NCBI GenBank assembly: GCA_964413535.1
Contig: CAYPTB010000042.1
Coordinates: 1-58,357 of the forward strand
DNA: 58,357 nt
Source: CAYPTB01 sp964413535
GTDB taxonomy: Bacteria; Planctomycetota; UBA1135; GCA-002686595
Direction of reading: 5' to 3'
In this document: piece by piece, positions 1 through 7,942 of the stretch
Position numbering within the stretch: the stretch's first letter is position 1
How the letters are laid out: every line of letters starts with the position of its first letter
Program-made: the position numbers and the translations under genes
The notes under the pieces: model-generated
What the model saw: the letters and a program-made list of their open reading frames with translations, nothing else
What the model was told of the DNA's origin: nothing
Databases searched by the model: none

Positions 1-621
1 GCGACCGATTCCGCCGAGCGCCAATCCGTTGAGCTCGTTGTTGAGCGCGATGACCTTGCCGCCGTAGCGGATCGAGACGTACTTGATCGTACCCGCGTCG
101 TAGTCGTCGTCGCCGCCGCCGTACTCCACGTCGGGATCGCCCACGAAGTCCGGCGTCAGGCCCTCCATCTGGGCGAAGTTGCTGGCGCTCGGTACGGCGG
201 TGTTGCCGGCCGTGGCGTTCTCGGAGATGTAGGCGTCGCCCATGATCGAGAGGTTGCCCCATTCGTTGGCGCCCTCGCGCCACGTGCCCGTCTGCGGGTC
301 ACCGTTCACCCACGTCGCCACGTCGGCGGTCGAGGTCATGATCACCGGATTGGTGGACGTTCCCATGACGAAGATCTGGGCGCCGTTCGTGACGGCGAGG
401 CTGCCGCCGATGTTCGTCGTGCTCGCGACGATCGTTCCGGCCTGGATCGTCAACGTGGCGCCCGGCTTGACGTAGATCTGGTCCTGCAAGTTGTAGGTGT
501 TGTTCGAGGTCCAGGTGGTGGACACCGTGATGTCGCTGGTCACGAGGATCTCGTCCGCATGGGCGGCGCCCGCAAGGCCGACACCCACGATCATGGTCAG
601 TGCTGTTCGCTTCATCTGCAT
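1..621 (-). CDS. Secreted surface protein, partial (C-terminus beyond window)
   Basis: An open frame runs from an ATG at 621 (or a second in-frame ATG at 615) leftward off the window edge, giving about 205 residues. It begins with a signal peptide (a hydrophobic stretch ending in GAAHADE). Then come repeated short beta-strand units typical of right-handed beta-helix-like secreted proteins, for example KPGATLTIQAGT and GSLAVTNGAQIFV, and a Tyr/Gly/Asp-rich stretch (YGGGDDDYDAG). A GAGGAC Shine-Dalgarno lies just upstream of 621, and a TAGCAT hexamer sits 80 bases before it. It is divergent from the TonB-dependent receptor at 1312. Seen: the signal peptide, the repeats and the lack of any stop. 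Inferred: an exported or surface-bound protein that may be the ligand or partner of that receptor. The precise family is not identified. Confidence 0.75.
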   Translation of the reverse strand, partial: MQMKRTALTMIVGVGLAGAAHADEILVTSDITVSTTWTSNNTYNLQDQIYVKPGATLTIQAGTIVASTTNIGGSLAVTNGAQIFVMGTSTNPVIMTSTADVATWVNGDPQTGTWREGANEWGNLSIMGDAYISENATAGNTAVPSASNFAQMEGLTPDFVGDPDVEYGGGDDDYDAGTIKYVSIRYGGKVIALNNELNGLALGGIGR

Positions 622-1311
622 CCTGTCCTCGACAAGAGGTTCGCTGCACCGCGCGGAGCTCGAAGGAGCCGCTCTCCTTCGTCGCTGTTCCGGGTGGCGG
701 GATGCTAGAGGTGCTCTGTTGGCCGAGCGTGAAGAGCTGGCGAAGGTTCGACTGTTCTCCGAGCGAGCGCTACGAACGATCGTCGGCGACGCGAGAGCGT
801 CCCCGTTCAGCGCGCGCCTCGCCGTCTCGCCGCGCGCGCTCGAAAGCAATCGAAGGCGGCGACCACGACGCTCATCGGCTCGAGCGGCCCACTCGGCCAG
901 CGAACGCACAGTGCGCCGCCAGTGAGGCCGCTGCTCGCGCGTGAACGAGATCGACGAGTCGTGTCGAGACGTTACTTCACTTCGCGCGCGCGTCGAGCAG
1001 GCGACGCGTCCCGATCTCGCGTCTCGCGCTCTCGAGCCCGACCTCGCGATCGGCGCAGCGCAGAAGAGATGCCGTGACGACGCGCTGCACCTTCACCACG
1101 ATCCAATCCGGCGTTCATCGAATGGCAACAATCGATCCCTATCGTCCGCATCCAAGACCTCGCGGACCCCTTCCGACGTCCCTCTCCCCCTGCTGCCGTT
1201 TACAGAGTCAAGAACGTGAAGGCCCGGTCCCGTGCGATCAGCGATCCGCTCGCCTGTCACCGCTGATCGGCGCGGCTCCTTCGCCGAACGCAGGGAGGAA
1301 ACGGGCCAACC
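622..1311. other. Divergent intergenic region between secreted protein and TonB receptor
   Basis: This stretch of 690 bases separates two divergent genes. The open frames crossing it are Arg/Ser/Pro-rich in every reading, lack a Shine-Dalgarno and look like GC-driven noise. The minus-strand promoter at 702-707 is the only signal I recognise. Its length leaves room for receptor regulation, but I cannot point to an operator, riboswitch or small RNA. Confidence 0.4.
702..707 (-). promoter_or_regulatory. Putative -10 (TAGCAT) for the partial secreted-protein gene
   Basis: On the minus strand this hexamer reads TAGCAT, 80 bases before the ATG at 621. It matches the TAGNAT hexamer found before many genes in this window. 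No convincing -35 is visible. Confidence 0.4.
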
Positions 1312-4300
1312 GTGGTGAAGTGGACAGCGCTGTCTTCCGCGTTCCTCGGAGCCATGCTCGCTTTCAACGTCAACGCCGCCGCGCAGGAGCAAGCGGGCTC
1401 GATCCGCGGTGTCGTGTACGACGGCGACTTCGACGTTCCCCTCGCGTCGGCTCAGGTGCTGATCGCCGACACGGGCCAGCAGATCTCCACCAGCGGGGAA
1501 GGGCACTTCGTGTTCCAGCAGGTGCCGCCCGGCTCCTACACCCTCGTGTTCGCCAAGGAGGGCTACGACCGGCAGGTGAGGGCGGGCGTCGTGGTCACGG
1601 CCGGAAGGCTGACAGACCTCGACGTCACGCTCGTCGGTGAGTTCACGGAGATGGACGAGTTCGTCGTCCAGGACATCCTGCTCGCTCCCGGGTCGGAGGC
1701 TGCGTTGCTCGGGATCCGCTTCGAAGGCGCGTCGTTCTACGATTCCATCAGCTCGGACACGATGAGCCGTGCGGGAGCGAGCGATGCCGCGACGGCGCTG
1801 ACGCTCGTCACCGGCGCCACGATCGAGGAGGACAAGTTCGCGGTGATTCGCGGCCTCCCCGACAGGTACGTGAGCTCGCAGATGAACGGCGTGCGCCTCC
1901 CATCGGCGGACGAGGACAAGCGCGCGGTCGAGCTCGACCAGTTCCCCGCGGCGGTGATCGAGAGCATCCAGGTCAGCAAGACCTTCACGCCCAACCAACA
2001 GGGTGACGCCTCCGGCGGAGCGGTGGACGTGCGGCTCAAGAGCATTCCCGAGGAGACGATCCTGCAGTTCTCGAGCCAGATCGGCTACAACGACCAGGTC
2101 AGGCGCCGCGACGACTTCCTCACGTACGAAGGTGGCGGGCTCGAGTTCTGGGGCAAGGACGACGGCGACCGCGACATCCAGAACCTGGGCGGCAACTGGA
2201 CCGGCGCCGCCGGCGTGTCCCGCGGAGACGCGCCCGTGGACACGAAGTGGTCCGTCAGCGCGGGCGGCAAGCACGCCGTGGACGAGGGGATCCGAGTCGG
2301 CGGACTCCTGAACTTCTTCTACGAGCGCGACAGCTCGTTCTACGACGACGGGATCAACGACTCGTTCTGGGTAGTGACTCCCGGGGGCGGACTGGTGCCC
2401 GAGACCATCCAAGGCGTTCCGGACGGGGCCGGCGGCGGCGACTTCAAGACCGCGTTGTTCGACGTGACGAGGGCGTCGCAGTCGGTGCAGTGGGGCGGGC
2501 TCGCGACGCTGGGCCTGGAGACGGAGAGGAACTCGCTCGCGCTGACCTATCTGAAGAGCTGGACCGCGGAGGACACGGCCACGCTCGCCGAAGACACGCG
2601 CGGCAAGGCCTTCTTCTTCCCCGGCTACGTTCCCGACGATCCAGGGGGCATCGGCAACGACCCCCTGAGCAAGACGACCGCGCCGTTCATCCGCACCGAG
2701 ACGCTCGAGTACACGGAGCGAACGACGGACACGCTGCAGTTGCACGGGCGCCACACGTTGCCCACGCCAGAGTTCGGGATCGCGAACGTCGTGCGCTTCC
2801 ACGAGCCGGAGCTGGACTGGACCGTCTCCGCGAGCTCCGCCGACCTGTACCAGCCGGACAAGCGGCAGTTCGGTTCGTTGCAACACCCCGAGTCCTTCAA
2901 CCCCGGCGCCCCCCCCTTCACGCCTCCGTCGACCGATCCTGCGATCCAGCTCCCGTTCAAGCCGGCCGCCCTGGCCCTGCTGGGCAACTTCCAGCGCATC
3001 TGGAAGGAGATCGAGGAGGAGAGCGAGCAGTACGCGGCCAACCTGAAGTGGCCGTTCGAGGAATGGCGCCAGTACGACGGCTACGTGAAGGTCGGCGTCT
3101 TCGACGACACCGTGACGCGCGTCTTCGATCAGGACACGTTCAGCAACTTCAGCGATCCGAACGCCGACTTCTTGGGGGACTTCGACCAGTTCTGGAGTGC
3201 GTCGTTCCCGTTCGAGAACCACGCGATCACGGACGGGCCGCCGTTCGTGGACGTCGACTACGACGCCGAGCAGCGCATCTCGGCCGTGTACTCGATGGTC
3301 GACTTCCCGTTGAGCGAGAACCTGAGCCTCGTCGGCGGCGCCCGCTTCGAGTCGACGGACATCGAAATCGTCAATCAGCCGGAGATCGACGCGACGTGGT
3401 TCCCAGCCGGCGCGGGGAGCGGCATAAAGCTCAATCCCGGCGACGCGGACGTCTCGTTCGAGCAGAACGACGTGCTGCCCGCGATCGGTCTCGTGTACGA
3501 GCCGACCGAGCGCCTCACGTTTCGCGCGTCGTACAGCGAGACGGTGGCGCGTCAGACCTTCAAGGAGCTCACGCCCATCATCCAGCAGGAGTTCCTCGGG
3601 GGTCCCATCTTCATCGGCAACCCGCTCTTGAAGATGAGCGGACTCGAGAACTACGACCTGCGCGTCGACTTCGTGCCCTACGTGGGTGGGCTCTGGTCCG
3701 CCTCGGTGTTCCACAAGGAGATCGAGAACCCGATCGAGTACACGCAACGGGTCGTGGGCTTCATCTTCACGACGCCCGTCAACTACCCGGAGGGCGAACT
3801 CAGCGGGTTCGAGCTCGAAGCGCGTCAGAGCCTCGGTCGCTTCTCGGAGAAGTTGGACGGTCTGTCGGTCGGCGCCAACGCGACGTTCATCGACGGGGAG
3901 GTACAGCTCCCCGACGACGAGATCCTGTCCTTCCAGCAGCCGAACATCCAGGTGCCGATCACCGAGCGAGACATGGCGAACGCGCCGGAGCACCTCTACA
4001 ACTTGTACCTGCTCTACGATCACGAGCGGACCGGTTGGCAGGCCGCGCTGTTCTACACCGTGAAGGGCGACACGCTCGTCGCCGGACCGGGAACGTCATC
4101 CATCGGCAACTTCGTGCCGTCCGTCTATTCGACGGAGTACGGAACGTTGAACTTCAGCCTGTCGCGCAGGATCGGGAAGCACTTGAAGCTGCAATTTCAG
4201 GCCAAGAACCTGACCAATCCCGAGATCGAGGAAGTCTATCGCTCGGATGTCACGGGCGGCGACGTGACCAAGACCTCGTACACGCGGGGCTCCGAGTACG

Positions 4301-4326
4301 CGATCGGCATCAGCATCAATCTGTGA
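1312..4326 (+). CDS. TonB-dependent outer-membrane receptor
   Basis: The 1004-residue protein has the full layout of a TonB-dependent receptor with an N-terminal carboxypeptidase-regulatory-like domain. A signal peptide ends near residue 25. A beta-sandwich of about 85 residues follows (GVVYDGDFDVPLASAQV, then GEGHFVFQQVPPGSYTL). The plug lies at about residues 130-240, with RGLPDRYVSSQMNGVRLPS and the SGGAVDVRLKS strand. The remainder is a beta-barrel ending in a strand with a terminal hydrophobic residue (AIGISINL). Known role: energy-dependent uptake of a ligand across the outer membrane, powered by TonB-ExbB-ExbD. The ligand cannot be read from sequence. The start is a GTG 12 bases after AGGGAGGA; a second GTG follows immediately. 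It heads an operon, with the next gene 32 bases downstream encoding DUF3450 and then ExbB, ExbD, TonB and TPR proteins, so receptor and energiser are probably co-expressed. Confidence 0.93.
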   Translation: MVKWTALSSAFLGAMLAFNVNAAAQEQAGSIRGVVYDGDFDVPLASAQVLIADTGQQISTSGEGHFVFQQVPPGSYTLVFAKEGYDRQVRAGVVVTAGRLTDLDVTLVGEFTEMDEFVVQDILLAPGSEAALLGIRFEGASFYDSISSDTMSRAGASDAATALTLVTGATIEEDKFAVIRGLPDRYVSSQMNGVRLPSADEDKRAVELDQFPAAVIESIQVSKTFTPNQQGDASGGAVDVRLKSIPEETILQFSSQIGYNDQVRRRDDFLTYEGGGLEFWGKDDGDRDIQNLGGNWTGAAGVSRGDAPVDTKWSVSAGGKHAVDEGIRVGGLLNFFYERDSSFYDDGINDSFWVVTPGGGLVPETIQGVPDGAGGGDFKTALFDVTRASQSVQWGGLATLGLETERNSLALTYLKSWTAEDTATLAEDTRGKAFFFPGYVPDDPGGIGNDPLSKTTAPFIRTETLEYTERTTDTLQLHGRHTLPTPEFGIANVVRFHEPELDWTVSASSADLYQPDKRQFGSLQHPESFNPGAPPFTPPSTDPAIQLPFKPAALALLGNFQRIWKEIEEESEQYAANLKWPFEEWRQYDGYVKVGVFDDTVTRVFDQDTFSNFSDPNADFLGDFDQFWSASFPFENHAITDGPPFVDVDYDAEQRISAVYSMVDFPLSENLSLVGGARFESTDIEIVNQPEIDATWFPAGAGSGIKLNPGDADVSFEQNDVLPAIGLVYEPTERLTFRASYSETVARQTFKELTPIIQQEFLGGPIFIGNPLLKMSGLENYDLRVDFVPYVGGLWSASVFHKEIENPIEYTQRVVGFIFTTPVNYPEGELSGFELEARQSLGRFSEKLDGLSVGANATFIDGEVQLPDDEILSFQQPNIQVPITERDMANAPEHLYNLYLLYDHERTGWQAALFYTVKGDTLVAGPGTSSIGNFVPSVYSTEYGTLNFSLSRRIGKHLKLQFQAKNLTNPEIEEVYRSDVTGGDVTKTSYTRGSEYAIGISINL

Positions 4327-4358
4327 AACGAGTGATCACCGAACGAGGCAGAGTCGAA

Positions 4359-5195
4359 ATGAGAACGAAGAACAAGCTCACGGCGGGCCGGGACCCGACC
4401 CGAGTCGAGTCCGCGCTCGGTGCGTTGCTGCTCGGCTCGATCTGCGTCCTGTCCTCCGGGACGACGTCCGTCCGGCAGGTGGACGGCGACGGAGACGCTC
4501 CGTCGCACTCGCTCGACGAGACCCGGCTGATGATGGGCAAGTGGATCGAGACCCAGCAGATCATCTCCAAGGAGCGCAAGGAGTGGCAGCAGGGGAAGGA
4601 GATCCTGCTGGGCCGGCTGGAGCTCGTCGAGAAGGAAGCGACGACCCTCGAGGAGAAGATCGCGGAGGCCCAGTCCAAGGTCGTCGAGGCCGAGCGCAAG
4701 CGCGGGGAGCTCGCTGCGCGGAAGGACGAGCTCGTCGCGGCGAGCGAGGCGTTGAACGGCGCGGTGGCAGCCATGGAGGTCGACGTCCGCAGGCTGTTCG
4801 CGATGCTGCCCGAGCCCGTCCAGACGGACCTCCAGTCGTTGTACCAGCGCATTCCGGAGGACCCGGCGACCGCTCGCGTGTTCGGCGCCGAGCGCTACCA
4901 GAACGTCCTCGGCATCCTCAACGTGCTCAACTCCGCGAACAACGAGATCCGGCCGAGCTACGAGGTGCACACCCTCGCGGACGGGAGACCGGCGGAGGTG
5001 AGGGCGATCTACGTCGGCCTCGCGCAGGCCTACTACGTGAGCGCCGGCGGCGAAGCCGGCATCGGTCGACCGAGCGCGGACGGTTGGAAGTGGGAGCCGT
5101 CCCCCGCGGTCGCGAACGACATCCTGATGGCGCTGGAGATCCTCCAGGGCAAGCACACCCCGGCCTTCGTGCCGCTTCCGGTGAGACTCCAATGA
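4359..5195 (+). CDS. DUF3450 family periplasmic coiled-coil protein of the TonB operon
   Basis: The protein is about 278 residues. An N-terminal hydrophobic segment (GALLLGSICVLSSG) is followed by a long charged coiled coil at roughly residues 50-150. A globular C-terminal half carries motifs typical of DUF3450, including LNVLNSANNEIRPSYEV and VGLAQAYYVS. DUF3450 proteins are known from TonB2-type operons of gamma-proteobacteria, beside ExbB/TtpC and a TPR protein, where they are thought to act in the periplasm as accessories to energy transfer. Here the gene has exactly that position. Its TGA overlaps the ATG of the ExbB gene in the sequence ATGA, which suggests translational coupling. The ATG at 4359 is chosen over the in-frame GTG at 4323 because the latter overlaps the receptor stop. 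Confidence 0.88.
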   Translation: MRTKNKLTAGRDPTRVESALGALLLGSICVLSSGTTSVRQVDGDGDAPSHSLDETRLMMGKWIETQQIISKERKEWQQGKEILLGRLELVEKEATTLEEKIAEAQSKVVEAERKRGELAARKDELVAASEALNGAVAAMEVDVRRLFAMLPEPVQTDLQSLYQRIPEDPATARVFGAERYQNVLGILNVLNSANNEIRPSYEVHTLADGRPAEVRAIYVGLAQAYYVSAGGEAGIGRPSADGWKWEPSPAVANDILMALEILQGKHTPAFVPLPVRLQ

Positions 5196-6793
5196 AAGCA
5201 CTCAGCGGCACGCTCTGCGCGTTGTGTCTGGCGTCCGTCGGCGCCGCCCAGGATGCCGACGCCGTGAACACCATGAACGGCCTGTTCCGCTCGGCCGAGC
5301 GGCAACTGAACGAGGGCATCGGGGAGCTCGCTCGGCTGCGCGACGACATCGCGGTCGAGAAGCTGCCCCTCGCCCAGGAGCTCACGGCCCTCGAGGAGCG
5401 CGTCACGGTGCTCCGGCGCCAGCACGACGAGATCACCCGTTCGGTGGACGCGGGCAACCTCGAGATGCTCTCCATCGAGAAGGAGATCGTGGCCCGCCAG
5501 GACGAGCTGGACTACGTCGGGAACCTGCTCGACGAGTACGCGCGCACCTTCGAGTCGAAGGTGAACGTCAGCGAGCTCCAGTACTGCGGCGAGGCGATCG
5601 AGAGCGCGAAGGGGGCGCCGGAGAACTCGGCCCTCTCCATGCAGGAGAAGTTCGAGCGCCAGACCTCGCTCGTGAGCCTTTCGCTCGAGCGACTGTTCGA
5701 CGCCGTGCGCGGGATCCGCTTCCCGGGCCGTGGCGTCGACCTGCACGGCACGGTCGCGGAGGGGCAGTTCGCGCTCATCGGTCCGGTCGCGCTGTTCCGC
5801 GCGAAGACCGGCGACGCCGCCGGGTTGGTCGTGCCGCAATCCGGCTCGAGCAATCCCCTCATCCGGCCGCTCGAGGGAAGCATGCAAGCCGGCCTCGTCT
5901 CGCTCGTGGAGACGGGTGAGGGCATCCTGCCCCTCGATCCGACGCGCGGCGGCGCGCTGAAGGCGCTCGTCCAGAAGACGAACCTGATCCACATCTTCGA
6001 GAAGGGCGGCCCGATCATGTGGCCGTTGCTCTTGGCGTCGGTGTTGGCGCTCGGCACCGTCCTCGAGCGCTGGCTTTTCCTTACACGGGAGAAGTTCCGG
6101 CGCGATCACAAGGCCTTGGACGCGTTCTTCACGGCCGTCGGCAAGGGCGAGATGGACGAAGCCGTGCGCATCGGCAAGGCGTCGAAGTTCTTCGTCGTGC
6201 GCGCGCTGGGCTACGCGCTCGGGCACAAGGAGACGTCGCTCCCGAGCGCGCTGCTCTACGCCCAGGCGCAGGAGCTCAAGCGCTTCCAGCGCGGCATCCC
6301 GATCCTGGACACGGTCATCACCCTCGCGCCACTGCTCGGTCTGCTCGGGACCGTGGTGGGCATGATGGGCTCGTTCTCGCTCATCGGAGGCGAGCTCAGC
6401 GCCCCCGGCGCGATCACCGGCGGTATCGCCGAGGCGCTCATCGCCACGGCCTTCGGCCTCGGCATCGCCATCACGGCGCTCCTGCCGTTCAACTTCCTGA
6501 ACGCGCGCACGGAGGACGCCCGTCACGAGATCGAGTCGGCCTCCACGCAGCTCGAGCTCCTCTTGCAGCCGTCGCTCGCAGCCGGGCGCGCCGAGCGAAC
6601 GCCGGATCACGCGGTCCTCGAGCCCCAGCGCGGCAATTCTTCCGCCGCCAACGACGAGGCGCGGCTCAGGGAACGCGAGTTCCAGCGCCAGCGCCTGGCG
6701 ATCCAGCGGCAGATCGCTGAGCTGCAGGCAGTCCTCGAAGACCAGCACCACGGGGTGGACGAACTCGTGACGCGCGAGCGCGTGAAGGAGTGA
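5192..6793 (+). CDS. exbB: MotA/TolQ/ExbB proton channel protein with coiled-coil periplasmic N-terminus (TtpC-like)
   Basis: The 533-residue protein is roughly twice the length of classical ExbB. It has a signal peptide, a periplasmic coiled coil (about residues 25-130), and a compact domain to about 265. The ExbB core follows, with transmembrane segments near 275-297, 370-395 and 410-433. The conserved second/third helix region is present (APLLGLLGTVVGMMGSF, then GGIAEALIATAFGLGIAI). A C-terminal coiled coil of about 70 residues ends the protein. Known role: proton-conducting partner of ExbD that energises TonB. The long form resembles TtpC of the Vibrio TonB2 system, which normally accompanies a second, short ExbB. 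No short ExbB gene lies here, so this one protein may do both jobs. It overlaps the DUF3450 gene by four bases. Confidence 0.9.
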   Translation: MKALSGTLCALCLASVGAAQDADAVNTMNGLFRSAERQLNEGIGELARLRDDIAVEKLPLAQELTALEERVTVLRRQHDEITRSVDAGNLEMLSIEKEIVARQDELDYVGNLLDEYARTFESKVNVSELQYCGEAIESAKGAPENSALSMQEKFERQTSLVSLSLERLFDAVRGIRFPGRGVDLHGTVAEGQFALIGPVALFRAKTGDAAGLVVPQSGSSNPLIRPLEGSMQAGLVSLVETGEGILPLDPTRGGALKALVQKTNLIHIFEKGGPIMWPLLLASVLALGTVLERWLFLTREKFRRDHKALDAFFTAVGKGEMDEAVRIGKASKFFVVRALGYALGHKETSLPSALLYAQAQELKRFQRGIPILDTVITLAPLLGLLGTVVGMMGSFSLIGGELSAPGAITGGIAEALIATAFGLGIAITALLPFNFLNARTEDARHEIESASTQLELLLQPSLAAGRAERTPDHAVLEPQRGNSSAANDEARLREREFQRQRLAIQRQIAELQAVLEDQHHGVDELVTRERVKE

Positions 6794-6795
6794 CC

Positions 6796-7218
6796 ATGCA
6801 CGGCGGATCGTCGCGAGGGCCGGGTAAGAAGGCGCGGATCGAAATCATCCCGCTGATCGACATCATGTTCTTCCTGTTGGCGACGTTCATCATGGTGTCG
6901 CTCTCCATGACGAAGAACCAGGGCGTCCAGGTGGCGCTGCCCACCGCCGCCAGCGCCGCTTCGCTCGGCGATCAGGGGGAGATGGAGAAGGCCGTCACGC
7001 TCAGCGTCACCGGCAAGGGCGACGTCTTCTACAACAAGGAGAAGATCACGCTCGCGCAGCTTCCCTTGAAGCTCCAGACGCTCAAGTCCTCGTCCAAGGA
7101 TCCGAAAGTGATCATCAACAGCGCCGGCGACGCCGACTTCGAGGACGTCGTCGGTGTCCTGGACGAAGTCCGCAAGATCGGCATCGCCAAGGTGGGGATC
7201 AACACGGACAAGAAGTGA
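6796..7218 (+). CDS. exbD: Biopolymer transport protein ExbD
   Basis: The 140-residue protein has the standard ExbD layout: a short basic cytoplasmic N-terminus, one transmembrane helix and a periplasmic domain. The helix (IPLIDIMFFLLATFIM) carries the conserved proton-carrying aspartate at position 22. The periplasmic domain ends in VGVLDEVRKIGIAKVGINT, the usual final strand-helix unit. Together with ExbB it converts proton flow into TonB movement. The ATG at 6796 is chosen because AAGGAG lies five bases upstream. A GTG at 6790 overlapping the exbB stop is possible but fits the ribosome site less well. The stop overlaps the tonB start (TGATG). Confidence 0.94.
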   Translation: MHGGSSRGPGKKARIEIIPLIDIMFFLLATFIMVSLSMTKNQGVQVALPTAASAASLGDQGEMEKAVTLSVTGKGDVFYNKEKITLAQLPLKLQTLKSSSKDPKVIINSAGDADFEDVVGVLDEVRKIGIAKVGINTDKK

Positions 7219-7937
7219 TGGGCAGGCTCCTCTTCGGAATCCTCGGCGCGGCCGCGATGCACCTGGGCTTCATCCTGTTCGGCGGGCTCCTGTTCCCGAC
7301 GGGCGAGGACGACGCGGGCACGCTGCAGGAGGTCGAGCTCCTCAGCGACGAGGATGCCGCGCAGGACGACGAGCCGGAGGAAGAGGAGCCGGTCGCGGAG
7401 CCGACGTCGGAGGACGTCATGGAGACCGAGCCGGAGGAAGTGCCGGACGCCGCCGAGATCATGCGCGACCTCGAGCTCACCGCCATCGTCGACGCGCCGG
7501 CGCTCGAGGCGGCGAGCCTGGCGGCGATCGAGCAGGCCCTGCGCGGGGAAGGCGGCGGCGGAGACTTCAGCGACGCGCTGAGCTTCGCCTCCGGCGGCCG
7601 CATCGGTGGATTGGGCCAGCCCGGAGCGCTCTCCGACGAGCTCGAGGGCGCCTTCGGCATCGGCGACATCGACCAAGCGCCGCGGGCGCTGTTCCAAACG
7701 GCGCCGCTCTTCCCGGCCGAGATGCGCGGGAAGAAGCTCGAGGGCGAGGTCACGGTCATCTTCGTCGTGGACGCCTCCGGCAAGGTCGTCGACCCGCGCG
7801 TCGAGAAGTCCAACCACCGCGCCTTCGAGCGGCCCGCGCTCGAGGCGGTCAGGCAGTGGAAGTTCGATCCCGCCATCAAGGGCGGCGAGCGCGTGTCCTG
7901 CAAGATCCGCATCCCGATCCGCTTCCGAGCCAACTGA
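7218..7937 (+). CDS. tonB: TonB family energy transducer with acidic, not proline-rich, linker
   Basis: The 239-residue protein has an N-terminal membrane anchor (residues 4-21) and a C-terminal TonB domain (about 150-239). That domain contains the expected LFPAEMRGKKLEGEVTV and AVRQWKFDPAIKGG segments and ends in a beta-strand rich in Arg and Ile. It spans the periplasm and contacts the receptor plug. The linker is unusual: instead of the Pro/Lys/Glu repeats of most TonB proteins it is strongly acidic (EEEEPVAEP, ETEPEEVPDAAE) and then Gly-rich near 110-135. It is translationally coupled to exbD (TGATG overlap). A GTG three bases earlier is an alternative start. Confidence 0.9.
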   Translation: MGRLLFGILGAAAMHLGFILFGGLLFPTGEDDAGTLQEVELLSDEDAAQDDEPEEEEPVAEPTSEDVMETEPEEVPDAAEIMRDLELTAIVDAPALEAASLAAIEQALRGEGGGGDFSDALSFASGGRIGGLGQPGALSDELEGAFGIGDIDQAPRALFQTAPLFPAEMRGKKLEGEVTVIFVVDASGKVVDPRVEKSNHRAFERPALEAVRQWKFDPAIKGGERVSCKIRIPIRFRAN

Positions 7938-7942
7938 ACGTC

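Noticed and set aside
242..944. Several short frames in and before the divergent intergenic region
   Set aside because: They overlap the real minus-strand secreted-protein gene or lack a ribosome site and consist of Arg/Ser/Ala runs.
1093..4023. Very long open frame antisense to the TonB receptor
   Set aside because: It is Arg/Val/His-rich without domains and mirrors codon bias of the real receptor gene. GC-rich DNA opens such antisense frames widely.
2247..4358. Plus-strand frame overlapping the receptor and joined to DUF3450
   Set aside because: Only the part from 4359 looks like a protein; the upstream portion is Arg-rich shadow of the receptor.
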